DNA of 64,000 bases, from contig OX344764.1 in NCBI GenBank assembly GCA_947034895.1, forward strand, positions 71,715,348 to 71,779,347, read 5' to 3'. Both the position numbers and the translations under genes were made by a program. Under the pieces are notes generated by a model. It ran no database searches. It saw nothing but the letters and a program-made list of their open reading frames with translations, and was not told the DNA's origin. The first letter of the stretch is position 1; each line of letters opens with the position of its first letter. Positions 36,405 to 47,856 of the stretch are shown here, piece by piece. The DNA comes from Rhytidiadelphus loreus (taxonomy: Eukaryota; Streptophyta; Bryopsida; Hypnales; Hylocomiaceae).

Positions 36405-36910
36405 AACGCTTGTTCCGATAATCATCCGCCTCTTGTAGTTTCTTCTTCTTCTCCATTTTATCAACCTCCTTCCTCACCTCATCATCACGAGTTAAAAGCT
36501 GAGGATTCTTGTCACGCTGATGCTCCAACCAATTTTTCACAACTATAAACCGAGTAGAATGGAACTCATTGATCAGCGATAGATGAGGCCCAAAATAAAA
36601 AATGTGTAATGGCCATCACCTCAAGTAATCTCAGCCATCGAGCCCCCTTATATTTTATCTTCAACAAAATATGCAGCTCAGGTCAGTGTGGATCGAATAG
36701 ATTGACATCAATTATCACAGCATGATTGGCACAAACATCTTGCAAATAGGCTGAAAATACGGCAGCTCTGAAGCACACCGAATCTGTGTGTTTTATATGA
36801 CATTGGTGAAATCGCATACAATTCACATTGCTCAAATTATTATCAGTGGAATACAAATCCCGTGACATCATCAGATTGTGATTAGAATTAATAGTAAGAA
36901 TTGAAAGCAT
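36405..36910 (-). pseudogene. Degraded C-terminal coding remnant beside the LTR
   Basis: The minus strand reads an apparently once-coding sequence: DSVCFRAAVFSAYLQDVCAN, then ..NLFDPH, a TGA stop, PELHILLKIKYKGARWLRLL, and after a frame change NEFHSTRFIVVKNWLEHQRD.. to DYRNKRSKYY and stop. The stop is TGA where Trp (TGG) would fit. It ends about 45 bp before the purine tract, where the last open reading frame of a retrotransposon normally ends. I do not recognise the protein family, so the link to the LTR is positional. Confidence 0.4.
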
Positions 36911-37130
36911 GCATTATTACGCCAAAGAAGAAAATGACATTAGTGACAAAGGAATGCAACAACTGAAGGAGAACTCTAGAAGATACACAATTTCCACATT
37001 TTTCTTTAACATGAAATTTTACTAATGTACCATATCTTCCCAGGAAAGGAGATTCGGTTGCAACTGCGACCATTTCCTTGAGGACCTCCCATTTCTCGGT
37101 GGGCAGTCGGGACCAAATCGTGATCCACTA
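36888..37130 (-). pseudogene. Unassigned coding-like segment
   Basis: Minus-strand frame with balanced composition (IWSRLPTEKWEVLKEMVAVA, then ESPFLGRYGTLVKFHV). It has no ATG-led start in good context, no recognised domain and no clear splice signals. It overlaps the start of the remnant at 36405-36910 in another frame and may be a captured gene fragment. Confidence 0.2.
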
Positions 37131-37382
37131 GATGGTTACTCCCCATGAGACAAACAACAGGAATGCCTTGGCAACCTCGTGCTTGGCCAGCTTGTTGGCC
37201 ACCACCAACTGACCAACACCAATTCTAGAGTTTGCTTGAGAGAGAATTCATGGTTGGTTGCAGAAGCAACGTTGACGTGAACAGAATGGCTTGGCTGCTT
37301 TGAAATCGCAACAGCTTCACCTTGATGTAGGGAGCCACCTCGTGAACCCCCGAAGCTCACTAGGAGGCAACGACGCTAGCGT

Positions 37383-37440
37383 GTGAGCTTGGAGCGGGGA
37401 GCTTGTGAGTAGGGAGCGGGGAACTTGTGAGCAGGGAGCC
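37383..37440. repeat. 22-bp tandem repeat, G-rich
   Basis: GTGAGC(T)..GGGAGCGGGGA.CTT units start at 37383, 37405 and 37427. Non-coding. Confidence 0.65.
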
Positions 37441-38139
37441 TTGGAGTTAGGGTTTGTAGACTTTTATACTAAAAACACATATTGTTTGAAAAAAACATAA
37501 AAACTTGACAAATTTTTTGTTATATCAAACACATTAGGGGACCTATGACCGCTACCCCTATAACCGTGGATTATAAGAATTATGACTACAACCTGCCTAG
37601 GTCCATTTCTTATTGGAAAAAATCCTTAAACCTTTGTGTATAATGAAGCATTTATTTCCCCCTAACATTGTTCACATATTGACCCACTTCCAAATTTTGC
37701 TAGAGATTTTAATACAAGATATTGAGCAAAGAATACTTAAAAAAACAAATGGAGGGTTACCAACAAGAACACAATGAAGAATACACGGAAGGAATGGTAC
37801 AAGGAAGCGCAAAAAATGAAATGAATTCTCCAAAAAAAAGGGGGGAAGCACCCAAAAAAATGGGAAACCAAAAAAATAAAAAAATAAAAAAATGAGATAG
37901 TGACAGAAACATGGCTACGAAGGTTTTCATATTCAGATGAACACCTTTGGATGATTGGTTTGTGTTAATGGTTTAGCCATTCACAATTTCATTTGCAAAT
38001 TTTTTTTTTGTGGGACATACTTCCAAATTGGGTAAAATGCATGCACGTTTTCTAATTCATATGCTTCACATCACATAAATTGTACCAAATGGTAGTTCAT
38101 ACAAGAAGCATGTAATACTACTTGCTACTGCAACCATTA

Positions 38140-38429
38140 CTACTCTAGAACTGTGATGATCCCTGCTTTTACAAGGAGAAGCTTCAATTCATTGAAGCTA
38201 AAACTTGGGGCATGAATGAATTTGTCCTCATGGATGTCCATCTTGCAGAAATACCGAAACAGGTAGTACAAGTGCTTGCAATTCACATGTTGTTGACAAC
38301 CTCCAATAGTTGAAACACACATGTTGGTAAAGTCCGGGCATGTGCATGAGGGGTACATACCCACTGTAATACGATACACATTTCGGGTTTGATCACTCCC
38401 GGTCTCAAGAGACACAATTGCACCTAGTC
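38140..38429 (-). CDS. Mutator-like transposase, last exon with SWIM zinc finger
   Basis: Begins after a polypyrimidine-rich acceptor (TTGCTGCCTTTTCCAG). It encodes about 96 residues containing CTCPDF ... CQQHVNCKHLYYLF, which fits the SWIM pattern CxCx(n)CxH used by MULE transposases and related proteins for nucleic-acid or protein binding. The frame ends ..KAGIITVLE stop. It is the 3' end of the transposase remnant that starts at 41953. The junction to the preceding exon is not clean because that exon is frame-disrupted. Confidence 0.6.
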
Positions 38430-38526
38430 CTGGAAAAGGCAGCAATGTTACTCCAAGTATTAGTCCTCTGACATTGCCAGCACTCTTCCATTTGTTTCGT
38501 TGTTTTGTAGTTGGTACTGTTGAGAT

Positions 38527-39528
38527 TCAACGTATGGTTCGACTGTTTCGAACTGTTGGATACATATGTGCATCGTGTGGAGGTGGCTGATCATAGAATA
38601 CGCTTTTGAAAACGTTGGACATATTGAATAGACGACGAGGAGACAACGTAGGACGCTCTTGGAGTTGAAATCCAGCATGCTGTAGGAGTAATGTCTCCTC
38701 TCGGCTCAAGTCTGTCCCGGTTAGAATAGGCCATACTTCGGGCACAACCGGCCAATCTATTACCCACTTCCGCTTGGTCCCCTTCACACATCGTTCAATG
38801 TCATCTGGGCAAAACCAAAAGTCCGCCAGCACTTCACGCTTAGTCCTGTAATCTTCTTTTCTCCCACGGTAGGTGGGAGCAGGGGTTCCCTTCTGGCCTT
38901 TTGAAATTCTTGCAGTGCACCTTATATCTGACCCCCGTTGTTGAGCATGACATTTCGCGTTTGATTTGTGGTTGATCCTCGCAATGTGCCACTTTGATGT
39001 GTCGCAGTCACTTTCAAACGCAACAGACACATGCGGTGAACTGTTCACTTGAGCTTCTGTATACTTTTCCTCAGTAGAGTTGACAAGCGCGGTTGTAGAC
39101 CTTGTTCGAACACGAGGTTGAGAGAAATTTACTTTATCTGGTCTATGCGAGTCGCCGACATCACCAATGGGTACATCTAACTTCCTCTTCGTGCTTCCAA
39201 ATATTTCTTCTCCTTCCAAATGGGGTATGCGACTTCCAACACCTTCAGATCCGGGTAGTGTATTCAGAGCCTCTGCAATTTTTTTGGGATCTCCGCTCCG
39301 TCTTGCAGCTCTCAATTTCAACTCCCCCTTCGATGGACCAGAGCCAGATGCATGTCCCTTCAAGTAAGCGCGATAATTTGTCATCTGCATCCAAGCACGG
39401 ATACTATCGTCGCAAGTGGCATCAAACAAATTGTTACCTCGGTTTCCAGAGATTTGAAGCCACTTGTTATGCACTGTTTCCGACAAGTTGCATGAAGGCA
39501 TGTCAGCCATTTCCTCCAAACTCAATCC
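38527..39528 (-). pseudogene. Mutator-like transposase, third exon, frame-disrupted
   Basis: Starts at GGA (39526-39528) after a TAG acceptor and joins the previous exon in phase 0 (..GGFMQM then GLSLEEMADMPSCNLSETVH). About 330 residues, basic, including NKWLQISGNRG and SRIPHLEGEEIFGSTKRKLD. Near 38580 the original frame runs to a stop, while an overlapping frame carries on as FETVEPYVESQQYQLQNNET, implying an indel. This region lies between the DDE core and the SWIM finger and has no separately named domain. Confidence 0.5.
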
Positions 39529-39799
39529 CTACCCCCCCCCCAAAAAAAAAGGGAAATTCAATGGAAAATAGTTGGGCAGCAAGAACCACTGGGATTTGAA
39601 AACCAACGAGGACATGTAAATAAAATTTAAAAAAAGAATAAGCTAATCCTCTTCAGATTTGCGGACAACCGGCCTTCATAACTAATTAGAATAAATTCAC
39701 AGTTACATACTATAAAACATAGAAGACTCCTAAATTTTAACATTTATTTGGCAATGCAAAAAGAAGTTGCATAACAAGAGAAGTGCTGTCACGGCTTAC

Positions 39800-40150
39800 C
39801 ATTTGCATGAAGCCTCCCCACTGCCTATAACGGAAATGCCAAAATGCAAGCCAGTGGTCTAAATGATGAAGTGCATCTTCTGTGGTAGCTCCAGAAGATA
39901 ACCACCACGATCGAATTGCTAGATATTTGGTCTCCGCGTCTTGCATATTCTTGGCATCTTTGTATTGTTTACATAATAAAGTGTGCTGCTGTTGGAATGC
40001 ATCTTTGATATACTTCTGCGTGTGTTTCTGAAGTGAAGAACTCCAATGCAATAAACAAGTCCTCTCCCGATTATCCATTTTCTGATTGGCGGAGCCACTA
40101 CCATATATGACATGAACCGCATTCCAATTGGCCATAGCACTGTCAGCCAT
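39800..40150 (-). pseudogene. Mutator-like transposase, second part of DDE core
   Basis: Reads HPNFKGFMADSAMANWNAV, the second catalytic Asp region, then ERTCLLHWSSSLQKHTQKYI, which fits the C..H helical insert of MULE transposases, and ..LAFWHFRYRQWGGFMQM before a good donor (ATG then GTAAGC). It directly follows the end of the first part, but in a different frame, so an insertion or deletion near 40190 interrupts the gene rather than an intron. Confidence 0.6.
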
Positions 40151-40183
40151 GAACCCCTTGAAGTTTGGGTGTTCTATTCCATG

Positions 40184-41953
40184 TCATGACATGACAACAT
40201 TCAAACATTTCCAAAAAATCACTTGAATCTCGGTATCTTCCGATTGCATATCGCATGTGGAAATGGTCATTACCTTTTTGTACTCAGGGTCATATACGTG
40301 GCAAGCCATTGTGGTCCAGTCCTTCACACGCTTGACGTGGTCAAACATCATCTTCACATTCTGTAGATTTCCTCCAGGTTGCATGCGCTTTACTAGATCC
40401 ACTCCACTGCTTGGTCCTTCTGTCAGCATCTTGAAAATGTACACCTTCTCCTTCCCTTGTCCAGGGAAAACGCTGTCGTGAATGAATTCGAACTTCGCCT
40501 CTTTCTTCATGGTCATAATGTTGTCGATGACACCTCCACGGTTGTTTGAGCGGAACGAAGATATGACGTTGCGGATGTTCGGACTGCTTAAGTATTCAAA
40601 GCGGTCCATTACCTCTTCTAGTTCTTGCCCTTTCAACAACTCTTTTTCACCCTCTTTATTGTGAAACAGATAGGTTGATAGGAAATCTTTACTAGCAGAG
40701 AGAGCAATTGCGGAGTTGGTGGCCAGAGGTGTTTTGGCCACCTGCTCCGCAATGAGTCCGCAAATTGTCTCTGCAGAGTCTCTATACATGCCTCTAGCTA
40801 CTGGGTGATTGTGATCTCCAATATGAATAGCTGCCCTATTCATTTTTGGATTCTCACTACAGCAATAGTAAATTCTAGCGCTGCATGTGCTCAAACAAGT
40901 AGGTGTTAGTTTGCAAAGCTTGCAAACTAACGTGCAATCATTGGGAGCAGTGTCCCCTACTGCAAAAGGAAAGGTAGTATACCCGCTCCACTCTGTTTCA
41001 TTGCGTTTTTGAGCCCTGTTCAAGTAATCGCAGTTTGGATTCACACAAGCAAGATGGCCAGCGCAGTATGACTTACGGAACTTTAGATTATCGGAGTTGT
41101 TGATGTTCGTGATCAAAACCTTGCACCAAGGATGCCCATCATAGCGCTTATCCATCCCTTCTAAGTTCTTGGCTGAAGAGGAAGAGGACCGACATAGGGG
41201 CAACTCGAAGATAACATCACCATTGAATACTACTGGAAGAAATTGCACATGATGGTGTTGCACAACATTTAAATCCATCATCGACAGTTCATTTCGAGAT
41301 CTATGCATCGTCGCTAGTCTATTCAAAGAATCCATAATACTCACCCTATTGGCTAGAGATGGATGCAATGGAGGAAGTGATAACAAAGACAGTGACTGAC
41401 TTTGTGAAGGGGTACTGCATCCTGAATTCCCGAGAGCCTTTTCCAATGATGTCTTTTGGATGGAACCATCTTTCTTTTGAGGAATGAAGTCAGGAGACTC
41501 TCCTTCCGATTCACTAGACAATTCTATGATTGCATCTAATTTCTCCTGTTTCACTTCACGAAGTACTACATGCTTTGGAAAGACCGGCGAAACGTCATGA
41601 GATGGACAAGGTGAAACGGCGGGTGCAATGTAAGGCTTCTCTACTGTTGAATTATCAGAGTGGCGGCTAGGAATCTCAATAGATGGAGCTAAAACAGAAA
41701 GTGGAAGTCCGTATGCTCTATAGTTTCCGGCGCCGAGGTACCAGCACTGCATTCCATCTTCCACAGACCTCATAACAGGGATAGACTGGTGCAGGTGACC
41801 AGATTCGGACATCTTTTCCTCTTCAACATAAATGGAGGTTTCTACAAACTTAAAACGGACATGGAGAAGGTGTGATAGAACTTTAGCAAGTCCTCCCTCT
41901 CCTAGCGGAAAAACAACCGGGACCACATGACCATCAACTCGAATGTAAACCAT
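40184..41953 (-). pseudogene. Mutator-like transposase, N-terminal part
   Basis: 589 codons from an ATG at 41953. Residues 1-270 are variable and Ser-rich. Residues about 272-385 form a zinc-binding region: CAGHLACVNPNC (297-308), further CxxC pairs (344-357) and a closing HIGDHNHP (377-384), the C..C..HxH layout of FLYWCH/WRKY-like fingers in MULE transposases. Residues about 548-585 (CHVYDPEYKKVMTISTCDMQ, then FWKCLN) are the start of the DDE nuclease core. The frame stops at ..NVVMS where an indel breaks it. The gene is disabled, but its order finger-DDE-SWIM is complete. Confidence 0.65.
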
Positions 41954-44372
41954 CTCCTAAATCTGCTGAGAGAGCAGTACAAAGGAGGGCAATGAATCCT
42001 ACATGTGACACGAGGTACCAAAGACCTTCTTCAAGACTTTGTTTCCCCTCCTGGTCATATCAATGGTAGACTTATTAGTTTGAAATGAAATTGTATTGTT
42101 AGGTCCCCTTGTTTCTATGGAACCTTCATTTAATGCTATGGTTATGACAATGCATTACAGGAAATAATAATTGTTTTCAACGAAATCAATTCTCAGCAAA
42201 TATCTTAACAGAAGAAGAGAATAATATACTTATATTGTTTTGAACAAAGATTCCATTGACAGTGTCACTTGGAATGTAGTTAATCCGTCTGAAATAAATT
42301 TTCCGGGTTCACATTAACTAAATCATGTGGATGTCCAATATTTTAAAGATGGCTTGAGGAGATTCACGTGATGGATATAGCCGGCAAAGGCATCAGAGTA
42401 CTTTACTTGGGCGCTTAGAATCCAAGCCATTATAACGTACTCTATTTAGAACCTGTCAGCCTACAACGGATATGAAGGTACGCTTGTGGGAGACAACCGG
42501 CACATAGGTGACATGATTGGACTACTGCATTGACGCAGTTGGGCAGAAAGAAGAAAAGTCGTAGTCTACTTTATTCAAAACTATTTCATGGAAACCGACG
42601 GCGATATTATGACACATCAATCTTTATGAATCATCAACAAGGCTAATTCACACGGTAAAGAAATAAAATCTGACAGGACCATTGCGGCGGTTTCGGCCTA
42701 GTAACCTGCCAAAGCCACCATTTTCGGCTCCTTGGGATTGGGTTCCAAATAAAACTGGTAATTCCGATGATGCATGTAAGAACCCTACACCCTATATCAG
42801 CTGTCAAGTTCCACATCCACACACATGTCATTTAATTATGTAGAATACTCATTGGTTTGTTTTGGAACACATAAGAGGGATTCATTGATTTCTTCTTAGC
42901 CATTACCCTAACATAGTTTGAGACACCTCATGTAGTTGAGGTCTATTTCTTCCATGTAGTCATATCTCACTACATGCTTCTAGAGATTCAAAGAGCACTT
43001 ATTCCTAGTCCGAAGCTTAGGAAGAGGCGGAAGCGACATACATCACTATATTTCTCATCTCCAAAGACATTGAGAAGAGCAAGGATGACAAGGGGAAAGA
43101 GAGTGCTTTCTAGAACAAGTTAGTCCGCAGGTGGAGATTCTCGAAAGGTACTCTGATTTGGAAGTGGAGTTAGTGGTGGAGAGGAGGACATGGGAGTCAT
43201 CAACACAGATGTAATTGAAGAGATGTCCGAAGACGCTACTAGTGGACAACGTGAAGGGAGAGAAGCTGACACCGCCACTGTAAGAACTTCTTGCATTGTT
43301 CATGTACTTATCAATGTTCTTTGTCTTTGCTATTCATCAATGAACAACAACCTTTAGGACATGTGCCCATTTTGAATCTTGATATCCCTCCTTCGCATTT
43401 CTAACGAGCGTACCAGCGTTTCAATCCATGTTTCTGTCAAGGTCATAGGTCATGAAATTCCTAAACTTGAATTGTGTGCCCCCCATAATGCAAGAATTCA
43501 AGCCCACGCTGTATGTTTTGTTCTAACCGCCAGCAACGTCCAAACTATGTTGAAATGAGGAGGTCTTTTATTTAGAAACCATTACCATCTAATGTTTTGA
43601 AATTCAGAAGTAATTAGTAGTTGAGATCAAATATGTGAAATAAGTTGGGCTCAGTGTCTTATTAGACTCCACGGAAAGGGACACCCAAAAAGGTAACGTT
43701 CGAGATGTTTCCCCTTCCAGGTACAATTACAAACAAGTTAGAGTAGAACTCAAAAAACTTTGGAAATAAAAAAGGCATCCTAGCAAAATCAGTGTCGCAT
43801 GCACTCCCGTTTCAACCGGAAATACTTGATCCCGTTTGTGTGGATTAGCTGAGGATCAGCCTCACGATGACGATGCGCAGTCCATAATGAGCAATCTCAC
43901 ACCTTTCACCCGATGAAGCGGACCCGTTCCACCGGCTCAGGCTGTCCACAACTAAACTGCCCTCCCGAGGCTTGCATGGCCGATTACCAACCCGCGGCTT
44001 GCATGGCTGATATCAACCAACTAGTCGGCCTCGCGGTGAGAATGTCTTTTTATAGTTTCCTTCCACGACATGACGGCCCCGCAGCAACATTCGTGGCCCG
44101 CTGCTGAGGATAACGCAGAAGGCAGCGCTGGTGACCACCAGATGAGTCAGTCTATCCCCGCGGGATTCGCTTCCGCCCTTCTCACCTCTGCGAGCTTCAC
44201 TTGGATACTGAAGTTCATCTTTGCTGCACAGCTTCACTTTTGTACTTGGGATCCGTAGGTGAGAATGACTCATAACACAAGGAGCCGTGGGAGGGATGAT
44301 TCCGCCGTCCAAAATCCGCAGGGGAGGGCGACCCCACAACGTCGACATGCCCAGGTTTTTTCTCCTTCCCTA
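41954..44372. other. Non-coding stretch upstream of the transposase
   Basis: No supported gene. GC content rises from about 43800. The terminal inverted repeats expected for a Mutator-like element were looked for here and near 37-38 kb but not identified by eye. Confidence 0.4.
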
Positions 44373-45715
44373 CTCTCGTGAGCGCTGCCTGCGGTTTTCT
44401 TTGAATGGCAGCGGTGAGGACTAGTTCGATGGGCTCGGAGCCTGCTTCGATGGTGTCGTTGGTTGCCGGTGTTGCACTGTTTCCAGTCGGGGAACCACTG
44501 ATGTCGGTTGGTTGGGGGATTATCGGGTGTGGGATTCTCGGGTTTCTGAATCTAGGGTGTTTGATTTTCGGTTCTAAGATAGTCGGTAGCGTTTCATGCG
44601 GCGTTGTCACCTCCATCATGCGGGGAGCCCCCAATGGGCCAGCCCGATCATTTTCTCAGAGAGCCTGCTGCAGCGACAAAAAAAATGTTATGTAGTACCA
44701 TTTTTCGGGGGTCCCCCGAACGCTCATCCCACATCAGTCGGATCCGACTGATCCTTGGGCGCTGCTGGGAGGACCCCCCAAAAAACAAACCCCTGACGTA
44801 AAATTCAAGGATATTCTGCGAAGTTCTCGAGTCAAGGGGACCTCGTAAGCACTACCTGCTGTTTTTCTTGAATGGAAGCGGTGAGGACTAGTTCGATGGG
44901 CTCGGGGCCTACTTCGATGGTGTCGTTGGTTGCCAGTATTGCACTATTTCCAGTCGGGGAACCACTGATGTCGGTTGGTTGGGGGATTATCGGGTGTGGG
45001 ATTCTCGGGTTTCTGAATCTGGGGTGTTTGATTTTCAGTTCTAAGATAGTCGGCAGCGTTTCTTGCGGCACTGTCACCTCCATCACGCGGGGAGCCTGCT
45101 GCAGCGACAAAAAAAATGTTATGTAGTACCATTTTTCGGGGGGCCCCTGAATGCTCATCCCACATCAGTCGGATCCGACTAATCCCTGGGCGCCACTGGA
45201 AGGACCCCCCAAAAAACAAACCCCTGACATAAAATTCAAAGATATTTTGCGAAGTTCTCGGGTCAAGGGGACCTCGTGAGCACTGCCTGCTGTTTTCCTT
45301 GAATGGAAGCGGTGAGGACTAGTTCGATGGGCTTGGGGCCTACTTCGATGGTGTCGTTGGTTGCCGGTGTTGCACTGTTTCCAGTCGGGGAACCACTGAT
45401 GTCGGTTAGTTGGGGGATTATCGAATGTGGGATTCTCAGGTTTCTGAATCTGGGGTGTTTGATTTTCGGTTCTAAAATAGTCGGCAGCGTTTCTTGCGGC
45501 GTTGTCACCTCCATCACGCGGGGAGCCCCCAATGGGCCAGCCCGATCATTTTCTCGGGGAGACTGCTGCAGCGACAAAAAAAATGTTATGTAGTACCATT
45601 TTTCGGGGGTCCCCCGAACGCTCATCCCACATCAGTCGGATCCGACTGATCCCTGGGCGCTGCTGAGAGGACCCCCCCCCAAAAAAAACCTCATGTAAAA
45701 TCCGAGTGAATTTTG
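44373..45715. repeat. Three tandem copies of a 430-470 bp GC-rich unit
   Basis: The anchor GAATGG(C/A)AGCGGTGAGGAC starts at 44403, 44870 and 45301 (spacing 467 and 431). Copy 2 lacks a block of about 36 bp (CCCAATGGGCCAGCCCGATC..). Each unit ends in A-runs and contains a hairpin and a palindrome listed separately. Open frames exist on both strands in each copy but have no domain. The array lies just upstream of the plus-strand genes at 46.1-51.2 kb and could be a duplicated promoter or leader. Confidence 0.85.
44704..44752. other. Hairpin and 20-bp perfect palindrome (repeat copy 1)
   Basis: TTCGGGGGTCCCCCGAA (44704-44720) is a perfect 8-bp stem around one base. ATCAGTCGGATCCGACTGAT (44733-44752) is a perfect palindrome. 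Both recur unchanged in copy 3 (45602-45618 and 45631-45650) and are damaged in copy 2. They could be a dimer-binding site. Confidence 0.7.
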
Positions 45716-46090
45716 CGACGGGGATTGGACAGAGGGAAACGCCTGCGTGTAGGTTGTTGTTTGTCCGTGATTTAAAGGGTTGACTACTGCTCTTGTCTAT
45801 GTTGTTTCATTTTGGGTTTCTTCAATGTTCAATTTTCTTGAGTGACTCTCTTCACACACCTAGTGAGGGTTCCAAATTGGGGGGGCGGGCTAATTCTTGT
45901 ATGGATTTAGTTGGATCCGACTTATTAGATGGCAGACTTTGGGGACCCCCCAGAAGTGGTACAAAATACAGTCTCATATATTTGAAATTGATTTTTTGAG
46001 GTCAAACATGGTATGTTCTTCATTGTATTTATATATGCAGGGAGTCTTGGAAAGGGACCTAATTTCTTCTACTGTATTTTGAATTCACAG

Positions 46091-46571
46091 GAAGGAGATG
46101 CCCGGAATGCATCCACAACAACGTTATTGCCTATCATTGCCCCTGTTTCTCAAGCGCCAGGCCCTTCTCAGCCATTCACGCCCGTGAACACTAGCATGGA
46201 GGTCTCCAGCGATTCAAAGGAGGAAGAGACTGCAAATGAAGACCTGGTAAGCTTTGATGATGTTATGGAAGCTGCAGATCGTGTTGCAGATGCCTCTTGA
46301 GCATTCTGAGCTTAGTCGAGTCAGTGACCTTGGTAGACAATCACGTTCTATTCCTCAGCTTAAGAAATGGCAACGTCGAGGTAGGACGCCTGTCTTCTCC
46401 CCCGAGAGTTTGGAGACTGAATACAGCTCGGATAGTGAGATACCTTCTTCGATTGATGGTCCAATGTTTTTGGACACATGTCAATGCACTTGTAGCACTG
46501 AGCTGGATACACGTGAGGTTGTGCTCATTTTGTTGAGCTCAGATGATGACGATGATGTAGATATTGATTGA
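46091..46571 (+). pseudogene. Short acidic Ser-rich coding segments
   Basis: Two overlapping frames look coding. The first (from acceptor CACAG, 46091) reads VSQAPGPSQPFTPVNTSMEV and EEETANEDL up to a donor (CTG then GTAAGC, 46247). The second, from ATG 46290, reads LGRQSRSIPQLKKWQRRGRT and ends SSDDDDDVDID and stop. An intron between them would be only 43 bp, shorter than normal for plants, so a frameshift is equally likely. It may be the 5' part of the gene that follows or a separate small gene. No domain recognised. Confidence 0.35.
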
Positions 46572-46806
46572 TTTCAGTTCATTGGAATCAAGTTTCAATC
46601 AAAATGGAGGAGACCCAAGCATGTCTAATGTACCTATTAAGTCATTTATGAAATCATAAATACCTAATTCCCTGTGTGTTGATCCACTACAATACTCGGA
46701 GCAATGTTTTCTGTTTAAATTTAGGACCTCCTTCTGGGTTTTTTGGATTTTATTTTTATTTTGAAATTTGGTCAATGGGGAATAATCTAGAGTTTTGCCC
46801 TTCCAG

Positions 46807-47462
46807 ATGGATGTGTCCCCGGTCAATTTATCGAAAGTGGAGAAAATTATTCAAACTCCGGGATCAGAAGACATTGAACAACCTGAGATTGGAGATGAGC
46901 AAGAAGGAGATGAAGACTTTGTCGAAGACGAGGAGAAAGAGTTATTGGAGGATGAGCTCCGAAGACTCCAGAAGGTTGACTCGGTGGCTACAATCGCATC
47001 CCTTCGAATGAAGCCCGAAAATTTGTTTCGGCTGCAAATCCCGCTTTGCAGATTAGTGCCAATGCCAATGGTGCGGCCAACCCTCTCCAGCGACCTTATA
47101 AAGCTTGAACAAGAATTCGTCAACGGGTATAGAGATGGCGCAGTAGTATTCTATGTGACGATTACAAATGAGGCCGGAGAAAGCTCGGAGTTCACAAAGG
47201 AAGAAATAGATGCGTGGGGACCGCTGTGGAAGGAGAAGAATGACATCTTCAACAAGTATGTGGAGTCCATGGTTCTACTCAGTTTCTTGAAGAACTTGAA
47301 GTTCTACGTTTGTGATGGGAATCACCGACGCTTGGCATGGATGAACCATATTTCGAGACTTCATTCCACTTCAGGAGATTGGCATTGTTCAGTTGATTCC
47401 ATTGTGTTGGACACGAAGGGAAAGATTGAGTTGGTCATGCATGTCATGCATGACATCAACAA
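46807..47462 (+). CDS. Exon with ParB-like domain
   Basis: 218 full codons from ATG 46807 (also directly after a CTTCCAG acceptor, so an upstream exon is possible). Residues 20-55 are very acidic. Residues about 76-215 match a ParB/sulfiredoxin-type fold: an IPLCRLVP strand, then FYVCDGNHRRLAWMNHI (166-182), whose DGNHRRLA is the signature box of ParB-like nucleases/CTPases, then a VDSIVLD strand. The next exon continues INKSTEDSHVKTNLVHTLYH, matching the helices after the box in ParB. No lesion in this exon. Donor is GTGAGT, phase 2. Confidence 0.6.
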
Positions 47463-47856
47463 GTGAGTACAACATTTTTTTTTTTTTTTTTTAAAGTTCT
47501 CTGTGTATTCCAAATGTTTGGATGAGTCATGACTAAGTATCTTTTTATGAATTGCAGATCAACAGAAGACTCCCATGTGAAGACTAATCTGGTACACACA
47601 TTGTATCACGTTCAGAAGTATGGTCTTCTTCCTATGGAAAGGTTCAATGAGATGCTCAGACCATCAAAGGTCAAACGCTGTGGAGCTTTGAAAGTGAAGA
47701 AAACTTGGTATTCAATGCCAGTGGAGGTCTTTCACATCATTTGTTTTTCGGGTTAGAATTACTTTCTTTGTTTTTGTGTTTGTCAACTATTCACTTGCAT
47801 TTTTTTTTTTTTTACAAAAATTGTTTTTTAATTTTTGGAACCTTGGATTGTTGCAG

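Noticed and set aside
39102..39599. 165-codon plus-strand frame
   Set aside because: Antisense of the transposase exon.
44405..45625. Open frames on both strands in each 430-470 bp repeat
   Set aside because: They follow automatically from the repeat and GC content; no domain and no clear splice context.
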